From assembly GCA_030066905.1 (NCBI GenBank), contig JASJAR010000001.1:62001-126000 (forward strand): a stretch of DNA of 64,000 bases, in the 5' to 3' direction. Of the stretch, positions 17,713 to 26,516 are shown one piece after another. Source of the DNA: Paracoccaceae bacterium. GTDB taxonomy: Bacteria; Pseudomonadota; Alphaproteobacteria; Rhodobacterales; Rhodobacteraceae. Position 1 is the first letter of the stretch. Every line of letters starts with the position of its first letter. Below the pieces are notes generated by a model, which was given only the letters and a program-made list of their open reading frames with translations, did no database searches and had not been told where the DNA came from. A program made the position numbers and the translations under genes.

Positions 17713-19146
17713 TTACATCGGCGGCAGGCCCATCGACGCGCGGTAGGCGGCAAGCTGGCTGTCGCGGCCGAACTCGTCGGTCAGCTCGTTCCACTCCGCC
17801 GCGATCGCATCGAGCGCCTCCTGCGGCTCGACCTCACCGGCGAGCGCCTTCGACAGTTCGATCTCCAGGACCTCGGTGTAGGAGAAGAACCCCGGCAGGC
17901 GCATGTCGAGTGCCACGTTCGGCGCATCGAGCGAGGCCCGCTGGGCGCCGAGATAGCTTTCGGCCTCCTCGCGGGTGAAGACCGACAGCCAGTTGTCGAT
18001 GTTCTCGTAATGGCTGAAGCGGTAGGGGTTCACCCCGGTATTGGCCGTCACGATGGCGATGCCCGACATCTCCGGCGAGATCACCTCGGAGACGTAATCC
18101 CACGCCGCCTCGGCGTTTTCGCTGTCGGCCGGAACCGCAAGCTGCCAGCCGCCGAAGGCCAAAAACGGCGAGGCGACGGGGTCGTCGAACGTATCCCAAT
18201 CCCCGGTCTTGTGGTTCCAGATCTCGGTGGACCCCGGTAGCATCGCGGTGCGCACATTGCCCGCGATGGACCCCTCGGTGGCCCCCAGAACACCCGAGTC
18301 CGCCCAGTCGATGTTCATCGCCACGGTGCCGCCGGCATAGAGCGGCCGGACGTCGCCCGAGCCGTTGTTCAGCGCCCCCGGAGGATTGAAGTCGAGACCC
18401 TTCTTGTAGTCTTCAAGGGCGCGCAGCCAGCCCGGATTGTTGATCTGGGCATCCATCGTCTCGGGGTCGAAGAACATCGAGCCGGGGTTGTTGGGGTTGT
18501 TGGTGTAGCTCGCGGCATGGCTGAAGAAATACCAGAACTGCTGGCCGCCGCGCCGATAGGCTTCCGCGGTGCCGAACCGGCCGTTGTCGGGGTCGTGGAA
18601 GAACTCGGCGATGTCGTAGTACTGGTCCCAGGTCACCGGCGCGGCCAGCTCGTAGCCGTAGCGGTCCATGAACGCCGCCTTGTTGGCCTCGTCCTCCATG
18701 AGGTCGGCGCGGTAGTTCAGCATGTGCATGTCGCCGTCCATCGTGGCCGACTTCACCTCGCCGTTCCACACCATCAGCCGCTCGCGGTAGACGGGGTGGA
18801 TGTCTTCCCAGTCGCCGCCTTCCTGGAGTTCGGCGGGCATGGTCGACAAAAACGGCGCGAAGTCCGGAAGCCAGGCCGGAACGAAGCCGATGGCGTCGAA
18901 CTCGCCGGTCTGCTGTGACATCGCGGTGAGGAATTTCGGATAGAGCTCGCCGAAGGGGAACTCGACGACGTTGACCGTGCCGCAGGTGCGCTCTTCCCAG
19001 CTTTGCGCGGCCATCGCCATCGCCGATGCGATGAACGGGCCGTTCTGGGTCGAGACGGTGAGCGTGACGCCCGAATAATCGGGCTCGCAGGCCATCGCGG
19101 CACCGGCGAGCGGCACGATGGCCGCGGTGAGCAGAAGCTTATTCAT
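17713..19146 (-). CDS. Sugar ABC importer binding protein, family 1
   Basis: Periplasmic solute-binding protein of 477 residues. The start is the ATG with AGGGAGGAA upstream, followed by a signal peptide ending AAMACEPDYSG. A cysteine at the cleavage site leaves a lipoprotein possible, though the box is poor. Family 1 features include long tryptophan-rich segments (PVTWDQYYDIAEFFHD, WLRALEDYKKGLDFNPPG) and the terminal helix. Ligand is unknown. It lies 29 nt behind the second permease, an unusual order, since binding proteins are normally encoded first. Confidence 0.85.
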   Translation of the reverse strand: MNKLLLTAAIVPLAGAAMACEPDYSGVTLTVSTQNGPFIASAMAMAAQSWEERTCGTVNVVEFPFGELYPKFLTAMSQQTGEFDAIGFVPAWLPDFAPFLSTMPAELQEGGDWEDIHPVYRERLMVWNGEVKSATMDGDMHMLNYRADLMEDEANKAAFMDRYGYELAAPVTWDQYYDIAEFFHDPDNGRFGTAEAYRRGGQQFWYFFSHAASYTNNPNNPGSMFFDPETMDAQINNPGWLRALEDYKKGLDFNPPGALNNGSGDVRPLYAGGTVAMNIDWADSGVLGATEGSIAGNVRTAMLPGSTEIWNHKTGDWDTFDDPVASPFLAFGGWQLAVPADSENAEAAWDYVSEVISPEMSGIAIVTANTGVNPYRFSHYENIDNWLSVFTREEAESYLGAQRASLDAPNVALDMRLPGFFSYTEVLEIELSKALAGEVEPQEALDAIAAEWNELTDEFGRDSQLAAYRASMGLPPM

Positions 19147-19175
19147 GATCGTTTCCTCCCTGACATGAAGCTTAC

Positions 19176-20195
19176 TTATTTGATTGATCCCGAAAGCAGG
19201 CCGGAGCGCATCATCCGGCCCAGTATTGTTGCCACGATCACCATCGGCACGATGGCAATCAGGGCGGCGACCGATATCGCCCACCATTCGTCCCCCCGGC
19301 TGGAATTCTGGCCGGAGATCAGAATGGGCAGCGTCTGCCACTCGCCCGAGGTCAAGAGCAGCGCGAAGAGAAATTCGTTCCAGATGAAGGCGAGCACGAT
19401 CATCGAGGTGGCGATGAGGCCCGGCCGCGCCATCGGCAGGACGATCTGGAAGAAGATGCGCACCCGCGAGATGTCATCGACGAGCGCCGCCTCCTCGACC
19501 TCGATGGGCACGGTTTCGAGGAAATCCCGCATCAGCCAGACCGAGAAGGGCAGCCCGAAGGCGGTGTAGCACAGGACGAGGCCGCCGAACGTGTCCAGAA
19601 GCGTCAGCCCCGCCCGGCCAACCTCGGCATAAAGGAGAAAGAGCGCGAAGGCCGAGACGATGGGCGGGAAGATCCTCTGGGAGACGAACCAGAAGGTGAC
19701 GTCGCGGTTGCCGAGCACCGGGCCCGGCAGCGGCAGCCGGTTGGCCGACACCGAGACCACGAGCGCGACGACGAGGACGGTGGCGAGGGCGGTCGGCACC
19801 GTCCACTCGTAGACCTCCGACAGCACCGTGAACCCGCCGATGGCGATGACCGCGAAGATCAGCCCCGACAGAAGCTTCACGCGGAATTCGAACCTCACGA
19901 GCGCGTAGGCCGCCATGGTACCGAGAAAAACCGAAAGGGCCGTCGCGGTGGTGGCCACCATGATCGACGACATGATCGGCCCGTAGAAATCGCCCCGGAG
20001 CCCCGAGAAGGCGTCGCGGAAGGCTTGCAGGGTCGGCTCGAAGTCGACGAAGGGGAAATAGGTCGGTCCCTGGCTCACCGCGATGGGCGGCTTGAACGCC
20101 GTCACGGCGACGAAATAGAGCGGGAAGAGGCAGAAAAAGAGCCAGACGAGCGAGACGCCGAGGCCGATCCGCTTGTAGCCGTCCGTCTCCATCAT
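19176..20195 (-). CDS. Sugar ABC importer permease, MalG type, with an internal insertion
   Basis: Inner-membrane permease of 339 residues. The EAA loop that docks on the ATPase is EVEEAALVDDISRVRIFFQIVLPMARPG, split here as EEAALVDD then LPMARPG. The protein is about 50-60 residues longer than usual MalG-type permeases. The extra part, about residues 110-180, contains two hydrophobic stretches (near GLIFAVIAIGG and ATVLVVALVVSVS) between the normal third and fourth helices. The start codon overlaps the upstream permease stop as ATGA. Confidence 0.88.
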   Translation of the reverse strand: MMETDGYKRIGLGVSLVWLFFCLFPLYFVAVTAFKPPIAVSQGPTYFPFVDFEPTLQAFRDAFSGLRGDFYGPIMSSIMVATTATALSVFLGTMAAYALVRFEFRVKLLSGLIFAVIAIGGFTVLSEVYEWTVPTALATVLVVALVVSVSANRLPLPGPVLGNRDVTFWFVSQRIFPPIVSAFALFLLYAEVGRAGLTLLDTFGGLVLCYTAFGLPFSVWLMRDFLETVPIEVEEAALVDDISRVRIFFQIVLPMARPGLIATSMIVLAFIWNEFLFALLLTSGEWQTLPILISGQNSSRGDEWWAISVAALIAIVPMVIVATILGRMMRSGLLSGSIK

Positions 20196-21079
20196 GCGTA
20201 CCTCCGCATGACCCGCTGGGCAGCGGCCAGATAGGCGGTGCCGACGATGATGACGATGATCAGGAACGTGAAACTAAGCGCCGATGTGTAGCCCAGATTG
20301 AACTTCTTGAACCCCTCGTTATAGGCGAAGAGCGTCAGCGTTTCTGTCGCCGTGCCAGGCCCGCCGCCGGTTAGCACGAAGACGGTGTCGATCACCTTGA
20401 ACCCCTCGATGAGCCGGATGAAGATCACCGCGACCGAGAGCGGCAGCAGCATCGGGAAGGTGATGTCGCGGAACCGCCGCCAGGCGGGAATGTTGTCGAC
20501 CTTCGCCGCCTCGAAGACCTCGTCGGGCAGGGACTGAAGGCCTGCGAGCATCAACAAGGTCACGAAGGGCGTCCATTGCCAGACTTCGACCGTGATGAGC
20601 ACCGCGACCGCGAGGTTCGGCTCGGTGAGAAACGGGATGTTGCCAAACCCCATGCCCGACATCGCGTCGTTCACCGGCCCGAGATAGGGATGGAAGATCA
20701 TCCGCGCGATGAGCGCGACACAGACCGGGGCCAGAAACATCGGCAGAAGGAACGTGACGCGGTAGAGGTTGGCGCCCGGAACGTTGTGGTGCAGCGCCAG
20801 CGCCAAGGCAAACCCGATGACGAATTGCAGCGCCACCGACACGAAGACGATCACGGATGTCGTCCACATCGAGCCCCAGAAGCGCGCTGACGAGAGAATG
20901 TCGGCGTAGTTCTCGACACCGACGAAGCGCGGCGGAAGCGGCGGAACGATTCGGATCGCCTGAAAGCTGACGACAAGGGCGTAGATGAGCGGAAACAGCG
21001 TGACGACCAGCACGATTAAAAAGGCCGGCCACATAAAGACGTGCTTGATGGCGTCGCCGCGTCCAGCGGTCTGATGCAT
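20192..21079 (-). CDS. Sugar ABC importer permease, MalF/UgpA type
   Basis: Six-helix permease of 295 residues and first gene of the leftward importer operon. The EAA motif reads EVFEAAKVDNIPAWRRF followed by ITFPMLLP. A GTG one codon earlier is an alternative start; the ATG has the better spacing from GGGAGGAG. About 60 bp upstream is a palindrome matching the HexR/RpiR operator, so the RpiR protein encoded at 25358 probably controls it. Confidence 0.88.
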   Translation of the reverse strand: MHQTAGRGDAIKHVFMWPAFLIVLVVTLFPLIYALVVSFQAIRIVPPLPPRFVGVENYADILSSARFWGSMWTTSVIVFVSVALQFVIGFALALALHHNVPGANLYRVTFLLPMFLAPVCVALIARMIFHPYLGPVNDAMSGMGFGNIPFLTEPNLAVAVLITVEVWQWTPFVTLLMLAGLQSLPDEVFEAAKVDNIPAWRRFRDITFPMLLPLSVAVIFIRLIEGFKVIDTVFVLTGGGPGTATETLTLFAYNEGFKKFNLGYTSALSFTFLIIVIIVGTAYLAAAQRVMRRYA

Positions 21080-21137
21080 CACCCGCTCCTCCCTGACTTC
21101 GACGATACAAGAGACATCGGGGCGATCAAGCAGAAAA

Positions 21138-21152
21138 TGTAGTTAAACTACG
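21138..21152. promoter_or_regulatory. RpiR/HexR-type operator upstream of the importer operon
   Basis: TGTAGTTAAACTACG fits the HexR consensus TGTARTWWWAYTACA except at the last base. It lies 59 bp upstream of the first permease start, in the divergent gap between the importer operon and the catabolic operon. The RpiR-family regulator encoded at 25358 is the obvious candidate to bind it. Confidence 0.68.
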
Positions 21153-21311
21153 AAGCGCGGGCACCACCATCCGGCACAACAACCGAGAAGACGGCCGCGC
21201 ATGGCGGGCGGACCCTCAGCGTTTGCTCAAAATTTGGACGTCGGCCTTGATTTCGGGCCATCCGCGCGCTGCCATCGGGGCCGAATTGGGCTTGCCGGCC
21301 CGGCGAAATTC

Positions 21312-21326
21312 TGTAGTTTTACTACA
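21312..21326. promoter_or_regulatory. Perfect RpiR/HexR-type operator upstream of the catabolic operon
   Basis: TGTAGTTTTACTACA is a perfect 6-3-6 inverted repeat and agrees at every position with the HexR consensus. It ends just 15 bp before the ATG of the cupin isomerase gene and abuts its AAGGAGGAGG ribosome site, so bound repressor would block transcription close to the start. A weaker copy 160 bp away faces the importer operon. Confidence 0.78.
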
Positions 21327-21341
21327 AGGAGGAGGCCTGCC

Positions 21342-21992
21342 ATGTCGATTGCCCCATCCGCCCTGCCGGAACCCAGCGCCCATCCGGTCGATCCGTTGAC
21401 CGGCACGCTTGGCGGCGCCACCGGGTCTTACGAGAAACGGCTGGAAGACCTCGCGGGCGTCTACGCCGACGCCGGGGCCTTCGACGCAGCCTGCGCGGCA
21501 CAACCGGGGCGGATCGTATACCGGGTTGAGGATGTGCGCCCTGCCGCCGCTGCGGGCGACCTCATCTTCGGCACAACGCATATGGAGCCTGGGCGGATCG
21601 GCCGGGAATTCTTCGTCACCCGCGGCCATATCCATGCCAGGGCCAACCGCCCGGAGACGTATTACGGCGAGGCCGGCCGCGGGGTGATGCTTCTCGAAAG
21701 CCCCGAAGGCCAGACCCGGATCCTCGAAATCGCACCGAAGGTCATCGTTTACGTCCCGCCGCTCTGGATTCACAGGTCGGTCAATGTCGGCGATACGGCG
21801 CTGGTGATGAGCTTCTGCTACCCCAGCGATTCGGGGCAGGATTATGACGTGATCGGACGGTCGGGAGGCATGGCGGTGCGGATCGTTGCCTCGGACGATG
21901 CCGGCGGGCCCGGCTGGAAGAGCGTGACGAACGAAAGCTACCGCCCGCGCAATACTGACGAGATCGCTGCCATCTACGCCACCCAGGACTGA
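21342..21992 (+). CDS. Cupin-type glucose-6-phosphate isomerase-like protein
   Basis: Single cupin domain of 216 residues, resembling the archaeal-type phosphoglucose isomerases that interconvert glucose 6-phosphate and fructose 6-phosphate with a bound metal. Metal-binding residues are in TRGHIHARANRPETYYGEAGRG (residues 91-112), here TRGHIHAR and ETYYGE, with a later histidine in PLWIHRSVN. The ATG has a strong ribosome site (AAGGAGGAGG). It is the first gene of the rightward operon and starts just behind a perfect HexR-like operator. A different phosphorylated ketose or aldose could be the true substrate. Confidence 0.78.
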   Translation: MSIAPSALPEPSAHPVDPLTGTLGGATGSYEKRLEDLAGVYADAGAFDAACAAQPGRIVYRVEDVRPAAAAGDLIFGTTHMEPGRIGREFFVTRGHIHARANRPETYYGEAGRGVMLLESPEGQTRILEIAPKVIVYVPPLWIHRSVNVGDTALVMSFCYPSDSGQDYDVIGRSGGMAVRIVASDDAGGPGWKSVTNESYRPRNTDEIAAIYATQD

Positions 21993-21996
21993 CCCG

Positions 21997-22641
21997 ATGA
22001 GCATCTTCGACACCCTTTCGCACCACGCGGTCGTTCCCGTGATCGCGCTTGACGACCCTACCGCCGCCCTGCCCCTGGCCGATGCGCTGGCGGAGGGGGG
22101 ATTGCCGGTCGCCGAGATCACCTTCCGGACCGAGGCCGCCCGCGATGCGATCGCGGCGATTGCGGCCGAGCGACCCGAGATGCTGGTCGGCGCCGGAACG
22201 GCGCTCGACACGGGACAGGTCGATGCCGCCGCCGATGCCGGAGCGAAGTTCGCGCTAGCGCCGGGGATCGACCCCGACATCCTGGCCCATGCCGCCGCGC
22301 GCGGGTTGCCCTTCGCGCCGGGGATCATGACGCCGAGCGATCTTCAGATCGCGCTCAAGGCCGGCTGTTCGATGGTGAAGTTCTTCCCCGCGATGCCCGC
22401 CGGCGGGCCGGCCATGCTGATGAGCATCGCCGGGCCTTATGCCCATACCGGTGTCGGGTTCAACCCTACCGGTGGCGTCACCCTCGACAACCTCGCCGAT
22501 TGGCTTGCCCTGCCGGTGGTCCGCGCGGTTGGCGGGACCTGGATCGCAACCCGAGGCGACATCGCCGAGGGCAGGTGGGACAGGATCACGGCCAACGCGA
22601 AGGCCGCCGTGGCACGGGTGGCCGAGATCCGGGGCGATTGA
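21997..22641 (+). CDS. eda: 2-keto-3-deoxy-6-phosphogluconate (KDPG) aldolase
   Basis: Class I aldolase of 214 residues that splits KDPG into pyruvate and glyceraldehyde 3-phosphate. The Schiff-base lysine is in CSMVKFFPA (Lys128) and the catalytic glutamate in VAEITFRT (Glu40), with a GAGTALD loop between them. It lies 4 nt behind the isomerase gene and shares one base with the next gene (TGATG). No 6-phosphogluconate dehydratase (edd) gene is in this operon, so its substrate must come from another gene in the cluster or elsewhere. Confidence 0.93.
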   Translation: MSIFDTLSHHAVVPVIALDDPTAALPLADALAEGGLPVAEITFRTEAARDAIAAIAAERPEMLVGAGTALDTGQVDAAADAGAKFALAPGIDPDILAHAAARGLPFAPGIMTPSDLQIALKAGCSMVKFFPAMPAGGPAMLMSIAGPYAHTGVGFNPTGGVTLDNLADWLALPVVRAVGGTWIATRGDIAEGRWDRITANAKAAVARVAEIRGD

Positions 22642-23597
22642 TGGCCTATGCGCCCGCCACACGGCCGACCTTCTACTTCATCGGCGTCACAACCGCCCAA
22701 TCCTCGATCATGCGCGTCTTTCCGCAATGGGCCGCCCATCTCGGCCTCGAGGCCGTGATCGCCGGCATCGACTTTCCGCCCCGGGCGCCGGCTGCGGCCT
22801 ATCGCGAGGCGGTGGCGTTTCTGAAGCGCGACCCGCTGTCGAAAGGTGCCCTGGTGACGACCCACAAGCTCGACCTCTTTGCAGCGGCCCGGGACCTCTT
22901 CGACGAGATCGGCCCCCATGCGGCGCTGATGGGCGAGGTCTCCTGCCTGTCGAAGCGCGACGGCCGCCTCAGGGCCGAGGCGAAGGACCCGGTGACGGCG
23001 GGGCTGGCCCTCGAGGCGCTGCTCCCGGCACAGCATTTCGAGCGCACCGGGGCGGCGATGATGGTCATGGGAGCCGGCGGCTCGGCCATCGCGATGACGT
23101 GGTACTTGATGGACCCGGCACGCGGTGCGAACCGGCCCTCGCGCATCGTCATCACCGACATCCTGGCCGAACGGCTCGACCATATCCGCGCGATCCACCG
23201 GGCGGTCTGCGCGGAGGTGCCCGTCGAATACGTCCAGATTGCGACCGCGGCGGAGAACGATACCCTTATGGCCGGGCTCGGCGACGGCGCGCTTGTCGTG
23301 AACGCCACCGGGCTGGGGAAGGACAAGCCTGGCTCTCCCCTGACCGACGCCGCAACGTTCCCGCGCGGCGGTGTGGTTTGGGAGCTGAACTACCGCGGCG
23401 ATCTGTGGTTTCTCGCCCAGGCCCGCAAACAGGCGAAGCCGCGCGACCTCACCGTGGAAGATGGCTGGACCTACTTCATCCACGGCTGGACCCGGGTCAT
23501 TGCCGAGGTGTTCGACATCGACATCCCGACCGGGGGGCCGGGGTTCGAGGCCATCGCCGATATCGCGGCGCAGGCCACGGGCCGCGCGGTGGCATGA
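22641..23597 (+). CDS. Shikimate/quinate-dehydrogenase-like (AroE superfamily) oxidoreductase
   Basis: The protein has 318 residues, against about 270 for housekeeping AroE. The catalytic lysine and aspartate of the family appear to be kept: Lys76 in LVTTHKLD and Asp116 in AEAKDPVTAG. The Rossmann loop is MGAGGSAI (about 143-150), followed by VVNATGLG and a closing GWTYFIHGW. Substrate-side residues differ from AroE, so it probably oxidises or reduces a hydroxyl on a sugar- or cyclitol-like compound rather than shikimate. It is coupled on both sides (TGATG with eda, ATGA with the next gene). Confidence 0.78.
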   Translation: MAYAPATRPTFYFIGVTTAQSSIMRVFPQWAAHLGLEAVIAGIDFPPRAPAAAYREAVAFLKRDPLSKGALVTTHKLDLFAAARDLFDEIGPHAALMGEVSCLSKRDGRLRAEAKDPVTAGLALEALLPAQHFERTGAAMMVMGAGGSAIAMTWYLMDPARGANRPSRIVITDILAERLDHIRAIHRAVCAEVPVEYVQIATAAENDTLMAGLGDGALVVNATGLGKDKPGSPLTDAATFPRGGVVWELNYRGDLWFLAQARKQAKPRDLTVEDGWTYFIHGWTRVIAEVFDIDIPTGGPGFEAIADIAAQATGRAVA

Positions 23598-24532
23598 AAG
23601 GCGCCGTTCTCATCACGCCGCGCTCGCTGTCGGATGGCGCCCATCCGGCCCTGAAACGACTGGAAACCGCAGGCTACACGCTGCGCTGCCCCGCCCCCGG
23701 AGAGATGCCGGACGAGGCCTGCCTCGCCGGCGCCCTGCCGGGCTGCGTGGGCTGGCTGGCCGGTGTCGAGCCGGTCAGCGAAGCCGTGCTCTCGGCCGCC
23801 GACGGCCTGCGGGTGATCGCGCGGAACGGCACCGGCGTCGATAACCTGCCGCTCGATGCGCTTGCCGCGCGCGGCATCGCCGTCTGCCGTACGGAGGGGG
23901 CGAATGCGCGCGGCGTCGCCGAGCTGTCGCTGGCCCTTGCGCTCGCGGGGATGCGGCGCGTGGTGGAGACCCATGAAAGCATCCGCGCCGGCGGCTGGCT
24001 GCGCGCCAAGGGCCGGGAGGTCGCTGGCGCGCGGGCGGCCGTGTTGGGGCTCGGCGCGGTTGGCTCGCTGATGGCTGAGATGCTGCTCGCCCTCGGCGCC
24101 GAGGTGGCCGGCGTCGACCCGGTCGCTCCGGACAACCGGCCGGCCCATGCCCGGTTCCGCCGCACCGATCTGGCGGCAGCGCTCGCCGGCGCCGATCTTC
24201 TGAGCCTGCATGTCCCGCTCCCCCCGGGAGGCCCCCCGCTCATCGGGATGGCCGAACTCGCAGCCCTCGCCCCGGGTGCGACCATCGTGAACACCGCCCG
24301 CGCCGGGCTGGTCGACACCGCAGCGCTCCTGTCGGCGCTGATGTCCGGTCAGGTCGGCTGCTACGCCACGGATGTGTTCGAGACCGAGCCGCCCGAACCC
24401 TCGGCGCTGACGACCCACCCCCGCGTGGTCATGACAAGCCATATCGGCGGCTTCACCGGCGCGTCGGTCGACCGGGCTGCTGAGATGGCCGTCGATCTCC
24501 TTTTGGAACATCTCGATGACGCTTCGCCTTGA
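23594..24532 (+). CDS. D-isomer-specific 2-hydroxyacid dehydrogenase
   Basis: NAD-dependent dehydrogenase of 312 residues, phosphoglycerate-dehydrogenase-like but without an ACT domain. The nucleotide site is LGLGAVGSLMAEM. The catalytic triad is Arg in NTARAGLVD, Glu in DVFETEPPEP and His in TSHIGGFT. The ATG overlaps the stop of the AroE-like gene. In this operon it may reduce or oxidise a 2-keto or 2-hydroxy sugar acid before the KDPG aldolase step. The exact substrate cannot be read from sequence. Confidence 0.85.
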   Translation: MKGAVLITPRSLSDGAHPALKRLETAGYTLRCPAPGEMPDEACLAGALPGCVGWLAGVEPVSEAVLSAADGLRVIARNGTGVDNLPLDALAARGIAVCRTEGANARGVAELSLALALAGMRRVVETHESIRAGGWLRAKGREVAGARAAVLGLGAVGSLMAEMLLALGAEVAGVDPVAPDNRPAHARFRRTDLAAALAGADLLSLHVPLPPGGPPLIGMAELAALAPGATIVNTARAGLVDTAALLSALMSGQVGCYATDVFETEPPEPSALTTHPRVVMTSHIGGFTGASVDRAAEMAVDLLLEHLDDASP

Positions 24533-25349
24533 ACACGCCCCCGGCGGCCTCGACGGCGACGGTGCGGGGCTCGTCTGGCTCGGCCAGGCGGGGTTCTGGA
24601 TCGACACCGGCAGCCACCGGGTGCTCATCGACCCCTATCTCTCCGACTCGCTGGCCGAAAAGTACCGCGGGAGAAAGCACGCCCATGTCCGGATGATGCC
24701 TGCGCCGGTGACGGTTGAGAGCCTCCCCCGTCCCGATCTGGTGCTCGTGACCCATGGCCACACCGACCATATGGACCCCGGCACGCTCGGCCCCCTCGCG
24801 GCCCGATTTGCCGACCTGCCCTTCGTCGTGCCGGACGCCGAACGCGCCCTTGCCGAAGCGCGCATCGGCGCGGGGGCACGGCTGATCGGCGTCACGGCGG
24901 GAGACGTCATCGCGCCGCTGGAGGGGCTTGAGGTTACCGTCCTCCCCGCCGCCCATGAGGAACGGGTGCGGGACGCCCGCGGCCGCGACAGGTTCCTCGG
25001 CTACGGCATCGCAAGCGGCGGGCGGCGCCTTGCCCATCCCGGCGATACGGTGCCGTTCGAGGCGCTCGACCGGGCTCTCGCGGCCTTCCGCCCCGAGATC
25101 GTGCTCTTTCCGGTCAACGGGCGCGACCCGGGGCGGCTGGCGGACGGCATCCCAGGCAACATGACCCTGGCCGAGGCGGTGGCACTTGCCCGCCGGACCG
25201 GGGCCGCGGCCATGGTGGCCCATCATTGGGGGATGTTTGCCTTCAACACCTGCGACCCCGCCGACATAGACCGGGCGGCGGCGAGCACCGACGGGGTGGC
25301 CGTGGTACGCCCCGCGCCGGGCATCCGGCTTGGTATAGCAGCAGCCTGA
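24516..25349 (+). CDS. UlaG-like metallo-beta-lactamase-fold hydrolase
   Basis: Metallohydrolase of 277 residues. The metal motif is THGHTDHMDP (His80, His82, Asp84, His85), with further ligands in PAAHEERV, AHPGDT and AHHWG. It resembles UlaG, the L-ascorbate-6-phosphate lactonase, so a sugar-phosphate lactonase role fits a pathway that makes an aldonolactone. It overlaps the preceding gene by 17 nt and lies 8 nt ahead of the regulator gene. Other members act as phosphodiesterases or on unrelated esters, so the lactonase call is moderate. Confidence 0.75.
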   Translation: MTLRLEHAPGGLDGDGAGLVWLGQAGFWIDTGSHRVLIDPYLSDSLAEKYRGRKHAHVRMMPAPVTVESLPRPDLVLVTHGHTDHMDPGTLGPLAARFADLPFVVPDAERALAEARIGAGARLIGVTAGDVIAPLEGLEVTVLPAAHEERVRDARGRDRFLGYGIASGGRRLAHPGDTVPFEALDRALAAFRPEIVLFPVNGRDPGRLADGIPGNMTLAEAVALARRTGAAAMVAHHWGMFAFNTCDPADIDRAAASTDGVAVVRPAPGIRLGIAAA

Positions 25350-25357
25350 GGCCCGCC

Positions 25358-26239
25358 ATGGAGCGCAGCGAGACACTCGGCATCGAGGACAGCCTTTTGG
25401 AAGTGATCGCCCGGGCCCGGGAGGAACTCCGCCCGTCCGACAACCGGGTGGCGGACGCGATCCTTGCGGCACCAGCGGCGGTGGTCGACATGACGCTTGC
25501 CGAACTTGCCCGGACGGCGGAGGTCAGCGAACCCACGGTCTTGCGCTTCTGCGCGGCGGTGGGCTGCGAGGGGTTCCGCGACATGCGGGTCAAGCTCGCC
25601 CGCTCGCTCGCCTTCGCGCGGGCGACGTCGCACAGCCGGGTCACGCCGGAAGACGGGCTCGACGCGATCATCGAGAAGATGTTCGATTTCAACCTGTCGA
25701 ACCTGACCTGGGTCCGCTCGCGCCTCGACCCGCAAGCCATCGCCGCTGCGGTCGAAGCCATTCTCGTCGCCCGGCGGATCGTGTTTTTCGGCTTCGGCGC
25801 CTCGGCGATCGTCGCCGAGGACGCAGCACAGAAGTTCCCGCTTTTCGGCATTCCATGCAACGCCCCGCTCGACGGCCACCAGCTCTTCATGTCGGCCCAC
25901 ATGATGGAGCCGGGGGATGTGGCGGTGGGGATATCGAACACAGGCACCACCCGCGAGGTCGTCGAGGCCCTGGCGCTGGCGCGCGGCAACGGGGCAACGA
26001 CAATTGGCATCTGCGGCGACCCCGACGGGCCGGCCCTGGCCGCCTGCGACATCGCCATCGTCGTGGAGACGCTTGAGAACACCGATCTTTACACGCCGAC
26101 GATCTCGCGGCTGTCGGCGCTGGTCGTCGTCGATATCCTGTCGACAGCGGTCAGCCTCGCGCGCGGGGAGGACCACCATGCCCGCGTCGCGGCGATGAAA
26201 GACGGGCTGGCGCGGTACCGGACGGGCGGAACCGGCTGA
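25358..26239 (+). CDS. RpiR/HexR-family transcriptional regulator
   Basis: The protein has 293 residues. The N-terminal RpiR helix-turn-helix includes MTLAELARTAEVSEPTVLRF and a following FRDMRVKLARSLA. The C-terminal SIS domain, which binds a phosphosugar, has VFFGFGASAIVAEDAAQKF and VGISNTGTTREVVEAL. HexR, the best known relative, senses KDPG. The co-encoded KDPG aldolase and two HexR-like operators at 21138 and 21312 suggest the same effector logic. The ATG at 25358 gives the normal family N-terminus; longer starts do not. Confidence 0.88.
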   Translation: MERSETLGIEDSLLEVIARAREELRPSDNRVADAILAAPAAVVDMTLAELARTAEVSEPTVLRFCAAVGCEGFRDMRVKLARSLAFARATSHSRVTPEDGLDAIIEKMFDFNLSNLTWVRSRLDPQAIAAAVEAILVARRIVFFGFGASAIVAEDAAQKFPLFGIPCNAPLDGHQLFMSAHMMEPGDVAVGISNTGTTREVVEALALARGNGATTIGICGDPDGPALAACDIAIVVETLENTDLYTPTISRLSALVVVDILSTAVSLARGEDHHARVAAMKDGLARYRTGGTG

Positions 26240-26307
26240 GGCGGTGTCGGGTGCGGCGGGGGCCCGACGGCACCGTCCGGTGCTCCCTGACACCCGCCAT
26301 GGGGCTC

Positions 26308-26369
26308 GCCCCGGGGCCCCGACCCGATGGAGCGCGCCGCTCGTCGAGGTCCCGGGTCAACCCCGGGTC
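26308..26369 (+). repeat. Short degenerate copy of the GTCCCGGG palindromic intergenic repeat
   Basis: In the 277-bp gap between the RpiR and PfkB genes, a run of GCCCCGGGG-like and GATGGAGCG sequence is followed by GAGGTCCCGGGTCAACCCCGGGTC. The order and spacing are those of the repeats at 44690 and 54820, but the first palindrome is broken. The rest of this gap holds nothing else I recognise apart from the ribosome site of the next gene. Confidence 0.6.
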
Positions 26370-26516
26370 GGGTGTTCGTGGGGCGCGGCGCCTTTTGGCC
26401 CCGGCCCTGTTCAAGCCCCCGCGCTTCAAGCCCTCCGCATCGCCCGATGAGGGCGCAGCTTGACAAGGTCCCGGGCCGTGGAGACCCTCGCCCGGCCTTC
26501 GGCAAAGGAGCGCGGC

